64,000 nucleotides of DNA, taken from DASRIA01 sp963816975 (GTDB lineage Bacteria; Actinomycetota; Thermoleophilia; Solirubrobacterales; JBBDJG01). The notes under the pieces were generated by a model. The model searched no databases. It had not been told where the DNA came from and was given only the letters and a program-made list of their open reading frames with translations. The stretch lies in contig CAWFMD010000006.1 of the NCBI GenBank assembly GCA_963816975.1, forward strand, positions 186,001 to 250,000, in the 5' to 3' direction. The stretch's first letter is position 1. Each line of letters starts with the position of its first letter. This document shows positions 24,768 through 34,317 of this stretch, one piece after another. The translations under genes and the position numbers were made by a program.

Positions 24768-25190
24768 ATGGCCGAGTTCCGTTCCGCCAAGGAGTTCCGC
24801 GAGGTCATGGACCAGGTGTTCACGCTGATGAGCACCGACGCCGACATGGGTCCCAAGCTGCGCGACGCGCGGGTGCCGCAGCGCTTCGAGTTTCCCGACC
24901 AGGACGCCGTGGTGAACATCACCTACGACGACTCGGGGGGTGACCAGAACCTGCGATGGGTGTGGTCAGACGACGTCGACTGGCGGCCGCAGGTCGAGAT
25001 GACGATGGACTCCGACGTCGCGAACAAGTACTTCCAGGGCAAGGAGAACGTGCCGATGGCGCTCGCGCGGCGGCGCATCAAGAGCGGCGGCGACGTGAAG
25101 GCGGCACTCAAGCTGATCCCGATCACGAAGCCCGTGTTCGCGCAGTACCGCGAACTGGTCGAGCGCGAGTACCCGCACCTCGTTGTCTGA
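24768..25190 (+). CDS. SCP2-like sterol/lipid-binding domain protein
   Basis: A 140-aa protein resembling sterol-carrier-protein-2 folds: amphipathic N-terminal helix, strand pattern RFEFPDQDAVVNITYDD, then VEMTMDSDVANKYFQGK and a helical end with IKSGGDVKAALKLIPI. SCP2 domains bind acyl-CoA or other lipids. Its last 8 bases overlap the following enoyl-CoA hydratase gene, so the two are probably translated together, linking lipid binding with CoA chemistry. Confidence 0.8.
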   Translation: MAEFRSAKEFREVMDQVFTLMSTDADMGPKLRDARVPQRFEFPDQDAVVNITYDDSGGDQNLRWVWSDDVDWRPQVEMTMDSDVANKYFQGKENVPMALARRRIKSGGDVKAALKLIPITKPVFAQYRELVEREYPHLVV

Positions 25191-25938
25191 TCGCCACGTC
25201 GCGGTCGAGTCAAGGGACGGAACCGCACTCGTGCGGATCGACCGCCCGCCCGCGAATGCGATGAGCCCGGAGCTCGTCGAGGAGATCATCGCGGTGAGCG
25301 GCGACCTCGCGGCCGCGGGACCCGACGCGGTCGTGATCACCGGCCGCGACGGATTCTTCTCGGCGGGACTCGACCTGAACCTGGTGCCCACGCTGGATGA
25401 TGCAGGACAGGCCGCGATGATCATGGGCATCAATCGCATGGTGGCGGCTTGGTACGGATTTCCACGACCGGTCGTCGCAGCGATCAACGGCCACGCGATC
25501 GCGGGCGGGATCGTGCTCGCGCTCTGCGCGGACTACCGAGTGGCGGCGAAGCAGGGCAAGCTCGGCCTGACCGAAGCTCGGGTCGGTGTTCCGTACCCCA
25601 TGAACGCGCTCGCGGTGGTGAAGGCCGAGCTGTCGCCGCCCGCCGCGCGATACCTGGTGCTGCGGGCACATCTGGTGGACCCGCCGGAGGCCCTCACACT
25701 GGGCCTCGTGGACGAGCTGGCCGCCCGCGATGCGATGCTCGAGCGAGCGCTGGAGATGGCCGCCGAGCTGAGCGCCGTTCCCGCCGGCGCCTACGAGACC
25801 GTCAAGCGCCAGTTGCGGGGCGCGACGCTCGCCGAGATGCAGCGGGTGGTGCGGTCGGGCACCGACCCCCTGGCCCGGAGCTGGCTGTCGGCCGAGACGG
25901 GCTCGGCGGCGGCAGCCGCTCTGGGCGGGGAGGGCTGA
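25183..25938 (+). CDS. Enoyl-CoA hydratase/isomerase family protein
   Basis: Crotonase-fold protein, 251 aa. The oxyanion-hole strands FFSAGLDLNLVP and INGHAIAGGIVLALCADYRVA are present, with GLTEARVGVPYP following. One of the usual glutamates is seen in GLTEARVG, consistent with an isomerase or hydratase. It starts with an unusual TTG inside the end of the SCP2 gene, the only start giving the full N-terminus. It likely acts in fatty-acid or aromatic CoA breakdown. A leaf of ordinary CoA metabolism, no odd composition. Confidence 0.9.
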   Translation: MSDRHVAVESRDGTALVRIDRPPANAMSPELVEEIIAVSGDLAAAGPDAVVITGRDGFFSAGLDLNLVPTLDDAGQAAMIMGINRMVAAWYGFPRPVVAAINGHAIAGGIVLALCADYRVAAKQGKLGLTEARVGVPYPMNALAVVKAELSPPAARYLVLRAHLVDPPEALTLGLVDELAARDAMLERALEMAAELSAVPAGAYETVKRQLRGATLAEMQRVVRSGTDPLARSWLSAETGSAAAAALGGEG

Positions 25939-25972
25939 GGCGCCGCGCGCCTCAGCCCCTTCCCCGGCCGAA

Positions 25973-28138
25973 TCAGCGCTTCAGCCTGATCTTGCGCTTG
26001 GCGCTCGAGGCGCCGGTCGCGTCGCTCGCGATCACCGTGACCGTTGCGACCACCTTCTTGCCGCGGCGCAGCGCGCGCCGGACGGCACGCATCGTCTGCT
26101 TCGACAGCTTGATGCGCAGCGTCACCACCTTGCCGCTGGCCGCCTTGGCCGAGGCACCTCTCAGCTTCAGCGACCTGCTGGCGCCCGGTAGTGACACCGT
26201 GGCCGTGGCCTTCAGCGTGCACGCGGACAGGCAGCCCCCGTGCACCTCGATCGACCGCGTGTCGACCAGGTGCTGCGTGCGGGCGGCCACCAGGACCAGC
26301 GTCGGCCCGGCGCCCTTCACCGTCGGGTTCACGCCGGTCGTCGGCAGGAACGGAGACGGGTTGGTCGTCTTGGGCGTCGGCGTCGGATCCGGGCCGGGGC
26401 CGGGCCCCGGGCCGGGCGTGGCGCCGACGGTGATCACGACCGTCGCGGTGCTGAACGCACCGGCGCTGTCCGTGACCCTGAGGGTCACGGTGTAGGTGCC
26501 GGGCGTCGTGTAGGTGAACGCCGGCTGGGCCGCCGTGGAGTCGTCGAGGAGGTTGTCCCCGTCGAGGTCCCAGGCGTAGGCGCGTGTGTCACCCACGTCC
26601 GGGTCGGTCGAGCCGAGCCCGCTGAACGTGACCGCCAGCGGTGCGACACCGGAGGTGACGTTCGCGGTGGCGACCGCGACCGGCGCCTGGTTGGCAACCG
26701 TGTAGCGGATGCGCTTGATCACGTCAGCCGTCTGGTCGATGTACAGGAGGTCACCGGTGGGGGTGACTTCCAGGTCCGTCGCCCGCGGGGCCATGCCGGC
26801 GAAGGGAATCACGCTTCCCTTCTTCGGAATGCCGTTCGCGTCCGGCAGCAGCGCCCAGATGCAGCTTCGCAGCCGGTCGGCGAAGAACAGCGCGTTCCGG
26901 TACATCGCCGGGAAGTTGCCTCCCGCCGCAGGATAGAACCGGAGGCCGGACAGCGTGCTGCCCGGCGGGTTGCCGAGGCTGTCCTTCTCGCAGTTCTCGT
27001 CCTTGTGGACCGGCAGCTCGTGGTCGTAGGCCCAGAACGGAGCCTTGTTCGAGTTGACGCCCTGGCCCTTGTAGAGCTTCTCGCAGATGCTCAGGTCCTG
27101 GAGGTCGCTCTGCTTGCGGATCTCGTTGTTCTCGTAGCAGGGCCAACCGAAGTTGAGCTGCTTTGAGAACGTGTCGATGCGGTGCAGCTCTTCCCAGTAG
27201 CCGCCGCCGCGCTCGGCCACCCACACGTCGTTCGTGCCGGGCCGGATTGCGAGGCGGGTGGCGTCACGGAGCCCGTAGGCCACGATCCGCTTGGCGTTGG
27301 ACGTGCTGCCGTCGGCGGCCTTGCCGGTCGCCGGGTCGATCCGGATCAGCGAGCCGGAGAGGCCCACCGGGTCACCCGTCGTCTCCAGGTCCTGAGCCCG
27401 CAGGCGTCCGGCCTCCGATGTCGGCGGGGTGGGGTTCGAGCCACCCGGGTCGCCGCACGGGTTCTTGGGCGATCCCGTCTGACCGTAGTCCCAGAACTGC
27501 GAGGTCGAACCGTCGCTTGCGGACGCGTAGAGCATGCCGTCCTTGCCGAATGCGAGGCCGCCGCCGCCGTGGGCGGTGAACTGCTGGCAGAAGTCGGTGA
27601 CGAGCGGCTCCTCGGCCCCGGTCATGGCCTCACCCGCGACCTTCAGCCGCGAGATGCGCGAACTGGCCGGACAGTTGTCCAGCTGGCCGTAGGTCGGGTC
27701 CGTGTACTTCGGACACGAGTCGAACGACGAGGTCCCGCCATACGTGGGCGGGGTCCCGCCGATCGGCGCGTCCCGCGTGTAGTACACGTAGACGTACGGC
27801 TTGGCCGGGAACCCGGGGTCCACGACGATCGACAGCAGACCGCGTGAGCCGTAGTTGTGGACCTGCGTGCGCAGGTCGGCGAACACCGTCGCCGTCGGGT
27901 CGTCGACGCTGTCGTACGTCCTGATGATTCCCGTCTTCTCTGCGACGAACACACGCCCGTTGGGCGCGATCGCGATGTCCTGCGGCTTCGGGCTGCCGGT
28001 CGCGGGGAGCACGGTGGTCTCCTCGAATCCTGCCGGTAGCGTCGTTGCGCTCGCGCCTGCCGGCACGAGCATGCCCACGATGGCCGCGCACGACAGCGCG
28101 ACGACCAACCGGGCGGGTCCAAGTCCCCTGCGTGACAT
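25973..28138 (-). CDS. Secreted PQQ-type sugar dehydrogenase with PKD domain
   Basis: Exported 721-aa protein. Signal peptide 1-31 ends ASA. Residues 35-475 form the glucose/sorbosone dehydrogenase propeller (GRVFVAEKTGIIRTYD, GGGGLAFGKDGMLYASASDG, RDATRLAIRPGTNDVW); metal and PQQ binding is inferred from family. A PKD domain spans about 481-571 (FSGLGSTDPDVGD, AYAWDLDGD), then a Gly-Pro repeat linker, then a C-terminal beta-sheet domain of about 110 residues rich in basic residues (SKQTMRAVRRALRRGKK), which I associate with Solirubrobacterales surface proteins. It probably acts outside the membrane on sugars or aldoses. Faces the ABC operon tail with a 59-base gap. Confidence 0.9.
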   Translation of the reverse strand: MSRRGLGPARLVVALSCAAIVGMLVPAGASATTLPAGFEETTVLPATGSPKPQDIAIAPNGRVFVAEKTGIIRTYDSVDDPTATVFADLRTQVHNYGSRGLLSIVVDPGFPAKPYVYVYYTRDAPIGGTPPTYGGTSSFDSCPKYTDPTYGQLDNCPASSRISRLKVAGEAMTGAEEPLVTDFCQQFTAHGGGGLAFGKDGMLYASASDGSTSQFWDYGQTGSPKNPCGDPGGSNPTPPTSEAGRLRAQDLETTGDPVGLSGSLIRIDPATGKAADGSTSNAKRIVAYGLRDATRLAIRPGTNDVWVAERGGGYWEELHRIDTFSKQLNFGWPCYENNEIRKQSDLQDLSICEKLYKGQGVNSNKAPFWAYDHELPVHKDENCEKDSLGNPPGSTLSGLRFYPAAGGNFPAMYRNALFFADRLRSCIWALLPDANGIPKKGSVIPFAGMAPRATDLEVTPTGDLLYIDQTADVIKRIRYTVANQAPVAVATANVTSGVAPLAVTFSGLGSTDPDVGDTRAYAWDLDGDNLLDDSTAAQPAFTYTTPGTYTVTLRVTDSAGAFSTATVVITVGATPGPGPGPGPDPTPTPKTTNPSPFLPTTGVNPTVKGAGPTLVLVAARTQHLVDTRSIEVHGGCLSACTLKATATVSLPGASRSLKLRGASAKAASGKVVTLRIKLSKQTMRAVRRALRRGKKVVATVTVIASDATGASSAKRKIRLKR
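26385..26425 (-). repeat. Gly-Pro codon repeat in the dehydrogenase linker
   Basis: A run of GGGCCG/GGCCCC-type hexamers encodes about GPGPGPGPDP, the flexible linker between the PKD domain and the C-terminal domain. It is a low-complexity stretch, prone to slippage, and not a mobile repeat. Confidence 0.7.
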
Positions 28139-28197
28139 TGGTCCTCCCTGACTTGTCTATGAGGGGCGCCAGCGGGGCGCCGATTACGAATCCGATT

Positions 28198-28920
28198 TCA
28201 GAGTAACTGCGGAACCGCTTGGCCGCGCGGAAAGTTCGCGTCCGCCGTAGCCCTGACCGCACAGGCTCCGTCGCCGCCGAGTGCGACGACACCGTCGGCG
28301 AGCGGCACGAGGCGCTCGTCATGCGTGGCGACTACCACCATGCGACCGGCGTCCGCGATCTCGCGCAGCAGCCGCAGCACGCCGCCGACCTGCACCTGGT
28401 CGAGATGCGCCGTCGGCTCGTCCGCCAGCAGCAGCGGCGGGTCGAGCGCGAGTGCGCGGGCGATCGCGACCCGCTGCTGCTCTCCCCCGGACAGCGTTCC
28501 CGGGCGGTGCGACTGTCGCTCGGCGAGGCCCACCTCGGCCAGCAGGGCAGCCGCGCGCCGTCGAGCCGCGCGCGCACTGACACCATCTGCCCGCAGCGGC
28601 ACCTGCACGTTCTCCGCGGCCGTCAGGCTGGGGATCAGGTTGAAGGCCTGGAAGACGATGCCGACGCGGCGCCGCCGGTAGTTGTTGAGCGTGCGCCCGT
28701 TGAGGCTGGTGACCTCGATGCCGTTGAGCCGCACGCTGCCGCGCTGCGGGCGCAAAATCGCGGCCAGCACCGACAGCAGCGTCGTCTTGCCGCAGCCGCT
28801 CGCGCCCAGCAGCACCGCAAGCTCCCCGCTGCGGACGTCGATCGACAGGCCGTCGATGGGGCGCACGACATAACCGCCTCCGGAGTACTCCACCACGAGG
28901 TCGCTGCACATGAGGCTCAT
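28198..28920 (-). CDS. ABC transporter ATPase (MacB/LolD type)
   Basis: ATP-binding subunit of 240 aa with Walker A GASGCGKTT (about 39-47), Q-loop VFQAFNLIP, signature LSGGEQQR, Walker B LLLADEPT and switch His in ATHDERL. The LNGIEVTSLNG segment and the Q-loop context fit the MacB/LolD/DevA branch, whose members extrude lipids, lipoproteins or peptides by mechanotransmission. The ATG overlaps the permease stop (ATGA). It is the last gene of the cyclase-permease-ATPase operon. Confidence 0.93.
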   Translation of the reverse strand: MSLMCSDLVVEYSGGGYVVRPIDGLSIDVRSGELAVLLGASGCGKTTLLSVLAAILRPQRGSVRLNGIEVTSLNGRTLNNYRRRRVGIVFQAFNLIPSLTAAENVQVPLRADGVSARAARRRAAALLAEVGLAERQSHRPGTLSGGEQQRVAIARALALDPPLLLADEPTAHLDQVQVGGVLRLLREIADAGRMVVVATHDERLVPLADGVVALGGDGACAVRATADANFPRGQAVPQLL

Positions 28921-29969
28921 CGGGACCCCGCAAAGGACAGCGCCGGGTCGACGCCGACCGCGCGTCGCAGGCCGATGAAGCTGGCAAGCATTCCCACCGC
29001 GATTGCGACCAGAGGCAGGCTCACGTATGTGATCGCGGGCACCTCGACCGACATCGCGACTGCCGGCGCAATCGCCGCTTCGATCGCGACCGCGAGCAGC
29101 GCAGCGAGCACGGACAGCACGACCGCCTGGAGGATCAGCCCGCCCAGCAGGTGCGCGGTCGACACACCGATCGCCTTCAGCGCGGCCAGGTCGCGGGTGC
29201 GCTCGAGCACCGACAGGTAGACGATCGCGCCGATGATTCCCGCAGCCACCGCCCACAGCAGGAGGCGGATCAGGCCGATCGTCTGTTTCGCCTGGAGCAC
29301 GGGCCGGGCGAGGTCGCGTGCGACCTCGGCGTTGTCGAGCGCGGCGAGGTTGCCGGGGAGGCTCGCCGGGGTCCCGTGCGTGAGGATGGCCGTCGCCAGG
29401 GGACGGCCGTCCAGCGCGAGCCGCTGGGCCTCGGCCAGCGACACCGTCACTGTCGGGATGCCGGCGAAGTAGGTCCGGCCGTGCGTCACGGCGCCCACGC
29501 GCAGCGACTTCCCGTTGAGGTCGATCACGTCGCCGACCGCAAGTCCGAGGCTGGCATCCGCAATCGCGGTCCGGCGCTCGCCGATCAGGCGACCCTGCCA
29601 CCCGGCGGGCGCACCGACGCCGCCCGGCACGACACCGAGCAGGTTCACGTTGCGGCGGCTCGGCGTGGTCGTGGTGGCACGCAGCACCGCGACCGGGTCG
29701 GCGTGCCGCACGCCGGGCAGTCCGCGCACCGCCCGCACGCCGGCGGCGGGGATCGTCGCGGGGCCGGTGAAGGGCCCGAAGCTCTCACCGCGGACCAGCC
29801 ACGCGTCGGCGCCGAAGGAATCGACCGTGCGGTCGATCTCATTGTCGAAGCTTGCGCTGACGCCGGACATCAGCAGCCCGAGCGCGAACACCAGGGCGGT
29901 CGCGAGCACCGCCACGGCGAAGCGGCGCCGGCTCCATTGAAGCTCGCGGAGCCCCAGCAGGAGGATCAT
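28917..29969 (-). CDS. ABC permease, FtsX/DevC-like
   Basis: Permease of 350 aa with the MacB/FtsX topology: one N-terminal helix (about 17-37), a large extracytoplasmic domain (about 40-225), then three helices near the C-terminus (about 230-250, 270-300, 310-335). The extracytoplasmic domain contains the MacB-PCD-like pattern SASFDNEIDRTVDSFGADAW. It partners the following ATPase, and its start overlaps the cyclase stop (ATGA). Type VII ABC exporters of this kind do not carry substrate through the membrane but push it; the substrate here is unknown. Confidence 0.88.
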   Translation of the reverse strand: MILLLGLRELQWSRRRFAVAVLATALVFALGLLMSGVSASFDNEIDRTVDSFGADAWLVRGESFGPFTGPATIPAAGVRAVRGLPGVRHADPVAVLRATTTTPSRRNVNLLGVVPGGVGAPAGWQGRLIGERRTAIADASLGLAVGDVIDLNGKSLRVGAVTHGRTYFAGIPTVTVSLAEAQRLALDGRPLATAILTHGTPASLPGNLAALDNAEVARDLARPVLQAKQTIGLIRLLLWAVAAGIIGAIVYLSVLERTRDLAALKAIGVSTAHLLGGLILQAVVLSVLAALLAVAIEAAIAPAVAMSVEVPAITYVSLPLVAIAVGMLASFIGLRRAVGVDPALSFAGSR

Positions 29970-32302
29970 GACCGCGCCTCGGTGAGCTCCGCCTGCGGGG
30001 CCGGGTGGGCCTCCGGGTCCAGGGCGTAGAGGGCGACGTGGTTGCGCTTCCCCTTCATCGAGACCGGTGTGCGCGCCACGATCTGCCGCCCGTCGCGGCG
30101 CAGCCGCCGCGCGGTGTGCTCGCTGAACAGGATCACGTCTCCGGTCTCGCGGGTCGCCGTCTCGATCCGAGCCGCCGTGTTGACGGCATCACCGATCACC
30201 GTGAAGTCGAGCCGCCCGCCACCGCCTACGTTGCCGGCGATCACTTTGCCCGAGTCGATCCCGATCCCGATCTCGAGATCTCCCTGGAACCTCTCGGCCG
30301 CCGCGCGCGCGATCGCGGCCGCGGCGTCGAGCGCGAGGTCGGCGTGATCGGGCTGGTGGGCAGGCGCGCCGAACACGGCCAGCAATCCGTCGCCGACGAA
30401 CTTGTCCACGTGGCCGTCACGCTCGGCGATGATGGGGACCACCAGCTCGAACAGGCAATTGAGCGTCTCGAGCACCTCGCTCGGGTCGAACTGCTCGGCG
30501 AACGCAGTGAAGTCCCTGATGTCGATGAACATCATCGTCACGTCGACCTCCCGCGCGCGCAGCGCCGGTCCCTCGCGGAGGATGTGCTCGGCGATCTCGC
30601 GATCGAGATAGGTGCCGAAGGTGCGCTCGAGATACTGCTGGGAGCGCTTGCGCTCCGTCACGTCGCGGGCGATCAGGGTCACCTCTCCCCCGCCTCGGAC
30701 GGGCGCCACCGTGAGCCTCGTATCGATCACGCTGCCGTTCTTGCGCAGCCCGCGCATGTCGTGGTGCTCGGCGCGCTGCTGACGGCGGACCCGGGAGAGG
30801 ATCGCGGCGGCCGCGGCGACTGACGGGTCGCCGAACACCGTCTCCACGGGCCGGCCGACCATCTCGCGTTCGCCGTATCCGAACAGGCGCTCGGCGCCCC
30901 GGTTCCAGCTCGTCACGATCCCGCGCTCGGGAGTCACGCTGACAATCGCGTCCTCGGTGCATTCGACGGTCGTGCGCAGTCTGCGCAGCTCCTCGTCGCG
31001 CCGGGAACGCTGCGTCACGTCCCGGATCACGTAGCTGTATCCGTGCGGGTCAGGGTCGCCGTTCAGGAGAGCGCAGATCGTGACCTCGGCGCGGTAGCGC
31101 AGGCCGTCGGCGCGCATCCACCATCCTCCATGCTCGATGCGGCGCTCCGCCGCGGCCTGCTGCAGGTGGCCCTCGGGCTCGCCCTGCGCCAGCGCCTCGG
31201 GGGCGTAGAGGCGGGATACGTGACAGCCGAGAATGTCTTCGGCGGCGTACCCCGTGACATGCTCGGCGGCCGGATTCCAGGTCGCCACGTTGCCGTCTTC
31301 GTCCAGCATCACGATCGCTGCGTCCTCGACGCTTTCGAGCAGCAGGCGGAAGCGCTCGTCGCTGATGCGGAGCGCCGCCTCGGCGCGCTTGCGCTCCAGC
31401 ATCGGGCCCAGCTGCGTGGCCACTCGGGAGACCAGCGCCGAGATCGCCGCATCCGGGGGACGGGTCTCGGTCGCGAAGAACTCCACCACGGCGACGACGC
31501 GCTCGCCGGAGGGGATCGGCACGGCCATCGCCGCGGCGATCCCGACCTCGCGCGCGAACGACGCGCGCAGCATGTTCGCGTCCGACTTCACGTCCTCCAC
31601 CCAGACCGGTCGCCGTGCGGCCCATGCCCGACCCGGCAGCCCACTCTCCTGCTCGAAGGTCATTGCCTTGCTGCGCTCGGTGAAGGCGGCCAGCCCCGAG
31701 TCGCACGGCCATGCCGCGGCGAACTCGAGGTAGGCGTCGCCGGCCAGCATCCAGGCCTGCCCGAGCGCGAAGTCGCCGTACTCGCACAGGCGCCGGAGCA
31801 CAACCTCGAGCGCGTCCCCCAGGCATCCGGTCGCATCGACGGAGAATGCGAGCTCCCGCTCGAGCGCGATCTCATCCTGAATCCGCTGACGCGCCGTGAC
31901 GTCCTGGCAGATGCCGAACAGGCGCACGGCGGAGCCGTCCTCGGAGACGACCTCGCCCCGGCATTGCAGCGCCCGCACCGTGCCGTCCGGGCACACGATC
32001 CGGTGCTCGAACTCGAGCGGCACTCCGCTGCTGACGGCGTCTGCGATCAGCCCGGCGACGCGTTCGCGATCGACGGGGTGGATCCGGTCGAAATAGGCGT
32101 CGTAGCTCGCACCGGAGCCCTCACGCAGGCCGAGGATCTTGTACATCTCCGCCGACCATCTGACCGCGCCGCTGGTGATGTCCCATTCCCAGCTGCCGAC
32201 TTGCAGCATCCGGGCCGCCTGCGCGAGTCGCGCGGTCTCGGGGGAAACCCACTCCGCTGCCGCAGCTTCCCTTCGTACCCCGATGGTCCCCGCTTCACCC
32301 AT
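29966..32302 (-). CDS. PAS-GAF-PAS-PAS sensor nucleotidyl cyclase
   Basis: Large multi-domain sensor, 778 aa: PAS (about 33-137, with PAC end VTARQRIQDE), GAF (about 150-310), PAS (about 318-430), PAS (about 435-550), and a class III cyclase domain (about 570-765). The cyclase keeps metal Asp in MMFIDIRDFTAFAEQF, KFVGDGLLAVFG and the Asn/Arg pair in VIGDAVNTAARIE. No membrane segments, so cytosolic. It heads an ATGA-coupled operon with an FtsX-like permease and ATPase, an unusual pairing, and lies next to a CRP-family receptor. It probably turns a small-molecule or redox signal into cAMP or cGMP. Confidence 0.92.
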   Translation of the reverse strand: MGEAGTIGVRREAAAAEWVSPETARLAQAARMLQVGSWEWDITSGAVRWSAEMYKILGLREGSGASYDAYFDRIHPVDRERVAGLIADAVSSGVPLEFEHRIVCPDGTVRALQCRGEVVSEDGSAVRLFGICQDVTARQRIQDEIALERELAFSVDATGCLGDALEVVLRRLCEYGDFALGQAWMLAGDAYLEFAAAWPCDSGLAAFTERSKAMTFEQESGLPGRAWAARRPVWVEDVKSDANMLRASFAREVGIAAAMAVPIPSGERVVAVVEFFATETRPPDAAISALVSRVATQLGPMLERKRAEAALRISDERFRLLLESVEDAAIVMLDEDGNVATWNPAAEHVTGYAAEDILGCHVSRLYAPEALAQGEPEGHLQQAAAERRIEHGGWWMRADGLRYRAEVTICALLNGDPDPHGYSYVIRDVTQRSRRDEELRRLRTTVECTEDAIVSVTPERGIVTSWNRGAERLFGYGEREMVGRPVETVFGDPSVAAAAAILSRVRRQQRAEHHDMRGLRKNGSVIDTRLTVAPVRGGGEVTLIARDVTERKRSQQYLERTFGTYLDREIAEHILREGPALRAREVDVTMMFIDIRDFTAFAEQFDPSEVLETLNCLFELVVPIIAERDGHVDKFVGDGLLAVFGAPAHQPDHADLALDAAAAIARAAAERFQGDLEIGIGIDSGKVIAGNVGGGGRLDFTVIGDAVNTAARIETATRETGDVILFSEHTARRLRRDGRQIVARTPVSMKGKRNHVALYALDPEAHPAPQAELTEARS

Positions 32303-32386
32303 GCCTGCAGTGTGGCCCGGATCAACCCCGCCTTCGTCGGACTTTCCGGCGCCGCGCGTGCGGCTTTATCGGCACTCAGGGGTGAT

Positions 32387-33076
32387 CTAGGCGGCGGCGC
32401 GCCGCACCGCGGCGAGATCGTGGACCGTGATGCGCTTGCGCCCGGTCTCGATCCATCCCAGGTCACGCATGGACTGGAGCGCCTTCACGACCGAGTCACG
32501 CGAACAGGCCGTCCAGCCCGCGAGCTCTTCCTGCGTGAGGGGAAACTCGATCCTGATGTCCCCCTCGGCCGCCGCGCCGAAGCGCTCCGAGAGCTCGACG
32601 ATCCGCGAGGCCACCCGCCCCATCGTCTCCTTGGACGCGAACTCGACGCGGCGGCGGTCCGCGTCGCGCAACCGCCCCGCGAGGACCTGCAAGAGGACGC
32701 GCAGCACCCGCGGGTGGCGCTCGAGGAAGGCGTTGAAGGAACCGGTCGACAGCGCGAGCGCCTCCACCGGCTCCAGCGCGATCACGCTCGCCGATCGGGC
32801 CGCACCGTCGATTGCCGAAAGCTCACCCACCACGTCGCCCGGCCCGCGGATCCCGAGCACCACCTCGCGCCCCTCGTCGCTGTAGGAGCTGACCTTCACG
32901 AAGCCCTCGCGCAGGACGAGCACCCGGTCGGCCAGCTGGTTCTCGTGGAACAGCGCGCCGCCCCCGGCGAAGCTGCGGATGATGCCGGTGGATGCCAGCG
33001 CCTTGCGCTCCTCATCCTCGAGCGCCGGCCAGAAGCGGGGCTCGTAGGCGTCCGGGGTTCCGGCGTGAATGGACAT
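32387..33076 (-). CDS. CRP/FNR-family transcriptional regulator
   Basis: cNMP-responsive regulator, 229 aa. The cNMP-binding beta-roll contains GELSAIDGAARSASVIALE, matching the phosphate-binding-cassette pattern of true cAMP binders (Gly-Glu, Arg, Ser/Ala), and the DNA-binding helix-turn-helix is LTQEELAGWTACSRDSVVKA. No FNR-type cysteine cluster. It is transcribed just upstream of the sensor-cyclase operon in the same direction with an 84-base gap, so cyclase and receptor may form one signalling unit. ATG start at 33076; divergent from the OpuC-type operon, which is a possible target. Confidence 0.93.
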   Translation of the reverse strand: MSIHAGTPDAYEPRFWPALEDEERKALASTGIIRSFAGGGALFHENQLADRVLVLREGFVKVSSYSDEGREVVLGIRGPGDVVGELSAIDGAARSASVIALEPVEALALSTGSFNAFLERHPRVLRVLLQVLAGRLRDADRRRVEFASKETMGRVASRIVELSERFGAAAEGDIRIEFPLTQEELAGWTACSRDSVVKALQSMRDLGWIETGRKRITVHDLAAVRRAAA

Positions 33077-33132
33077 CGGCCAAACCGAGCCTAGCCCAGG
33101 AATCGAAACTCGTGCGCGGATAGCATTCGCCC

Positions 33133-34317
33133 GTGGCAGGGGACAGTTCCGCGACCTCCCGATCGACCGCCTCCTCGGTCGAGTACCGCGACGTCGTCAA
33201 ACGCTATCCGGGCCAGCCCGAGCCCGCGATCGACAACCTCTCGCTGACCGTGCCGGCCGGTGAGATCTGCGTGCTGGTCGGTCCCTCCGGCTGCGGCAAG
33301 ACCACGGCGCTGCGGCTCGTCAACCACATGATCGAGCTGACCGCGGGCGACATCCTGATCGCCGGCGAGAGCACCCGCGCCCGTCCCGCGGCCGAGCTGC
33401 GGCGTGAGATCGGCTACGTGATCCAGCAGATCGGCCTGTTCCCGCACCTCACGATCGGGGAGAACATCGCGGTGGTGCCGAAGCTGCTCGGGTGGGACCG
33501 GAAGCGCCTCGCGGGGCGGGTCGACGAGCTGCTCGAGCTGACCCGGCTCGGTGTCGACCTGCGTGACCGCTACCCGGCACAGCTGTCCGGGGGGCAGCGC
33601 CAGCGCGTCGGGGTCGCCCGAGCGCTCGCCGCGGACCCGCCGCTGATGCTGATGGACGAGCCCTTCGGCGCAATCGACCCGATCAACCGCGAGCGCCTCC
33701 AGAACCAGTTCCTGCGGCTCCAGTCGGAGATCCGCAAGACGATCCTGTTCGTCACCCACGACATCGACGAGGCGATCAAGATGGGCGACCGGGTGGCGGT
33801 CCTGCGCAAGGGCGGGATCCTCGCGCAGTACGCGGCGCCCGAGGAGCTGTTGATGAATCCGGCGGACGAGTTCGTCGAGGACTTCGTCGGGGCCGACCGG
33901 GCGCTGAAGCGGCTCTCGCTGCTGCGCGTGCGCGACATCGACCTGTGGAAGGCGCCGCTCGTCCAGGCGGGCGACCCCACGAGCGCCGCACATGCCGCGA
34001 TCGCCGCGGCCGACCTGCCCTATCCGCTGGTCGTGGACGCCGGAGGCCGTCCGCGGGGTTGGATGACGGAGCGCGACATGGCGCGTGAGACGGTGCCCGA
34101 CAAGCCCGGCGCCTCACCCCAACCCATCCTCGACCTGGAGGACGTGCTGCGCGACGCGCTCTCGGACCTGCTGCGCTCTGACACCCAGTACGGGCCGGTC
34201 GTGGACGGCCGCGGGGTCGTGGCCGGCGTGCTGTCGGTCGAGATCATCTCCGAGTTCCTGAGCTCGCCGCAGGCGACCAGGCACCTCACACCTGCGGCAG
34301 AGCGCGCCGAGACCTGA
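33133..34317 (+). CDS. OpuC-type ABC ATPase with CBS pair
   Basis: Glycine-betaine/choline/carnitine-type importer ATPase, 394 aa. Walker A is GPSGCGKTT (about 54), signature LSGGQRQR, Walker B LMLMDEPFGA; the C-terminal 120 residues are a CBS-domain pair (ending VVAGVLSVEIISEF), which in OpuA-type systems senses ionic strength. GTG start, no strong ribosome site. It overlaps the permease gene by one base (TGATG). Together with the two permeases and the lipoprotein this makes a complete osmolyte importer. Confidence 0.93.
   Translation: MAGDSSATSRSTASSVEYRDVVKRYPGQPEPAIDNLSLTVPAGEICVLVGPSGCGKTTALRLVNHMIELTAGDILIAGESTRARPAAELRREIGYVIQQIGLFPHLTIGENIAVVPKLLGWDRKRLAGRVDELLELTRLGVDLRDRYPAQLSGGQRQRVGVARALAADPPLMLMDEPFGAIDPINRERLQNQFLRLQSEIRKTILFVTHDIDEAIKMGDRVAVLRKGGILAQYAAPEELLMNPADEFVEDFVGADRALKRLSLLRVRDIDLWKAPLVQAGDPTSAAHAAIAAADLPYPLVVDAGGRPRGWMTERDMARETVPDKPGASPQPILDLEDVLRDALSDLLRSDTQYGPVVDGRGVVAGVLSVEIISEFLSSPQATRHLTPAAERAET

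Noticed and set aside
26385..26425. GC hexamer run as a possible CRISPR or mobile repeat
   Set aside because: It encodes a Gly-Pro linker in frame and has no spacers or flanking copies.
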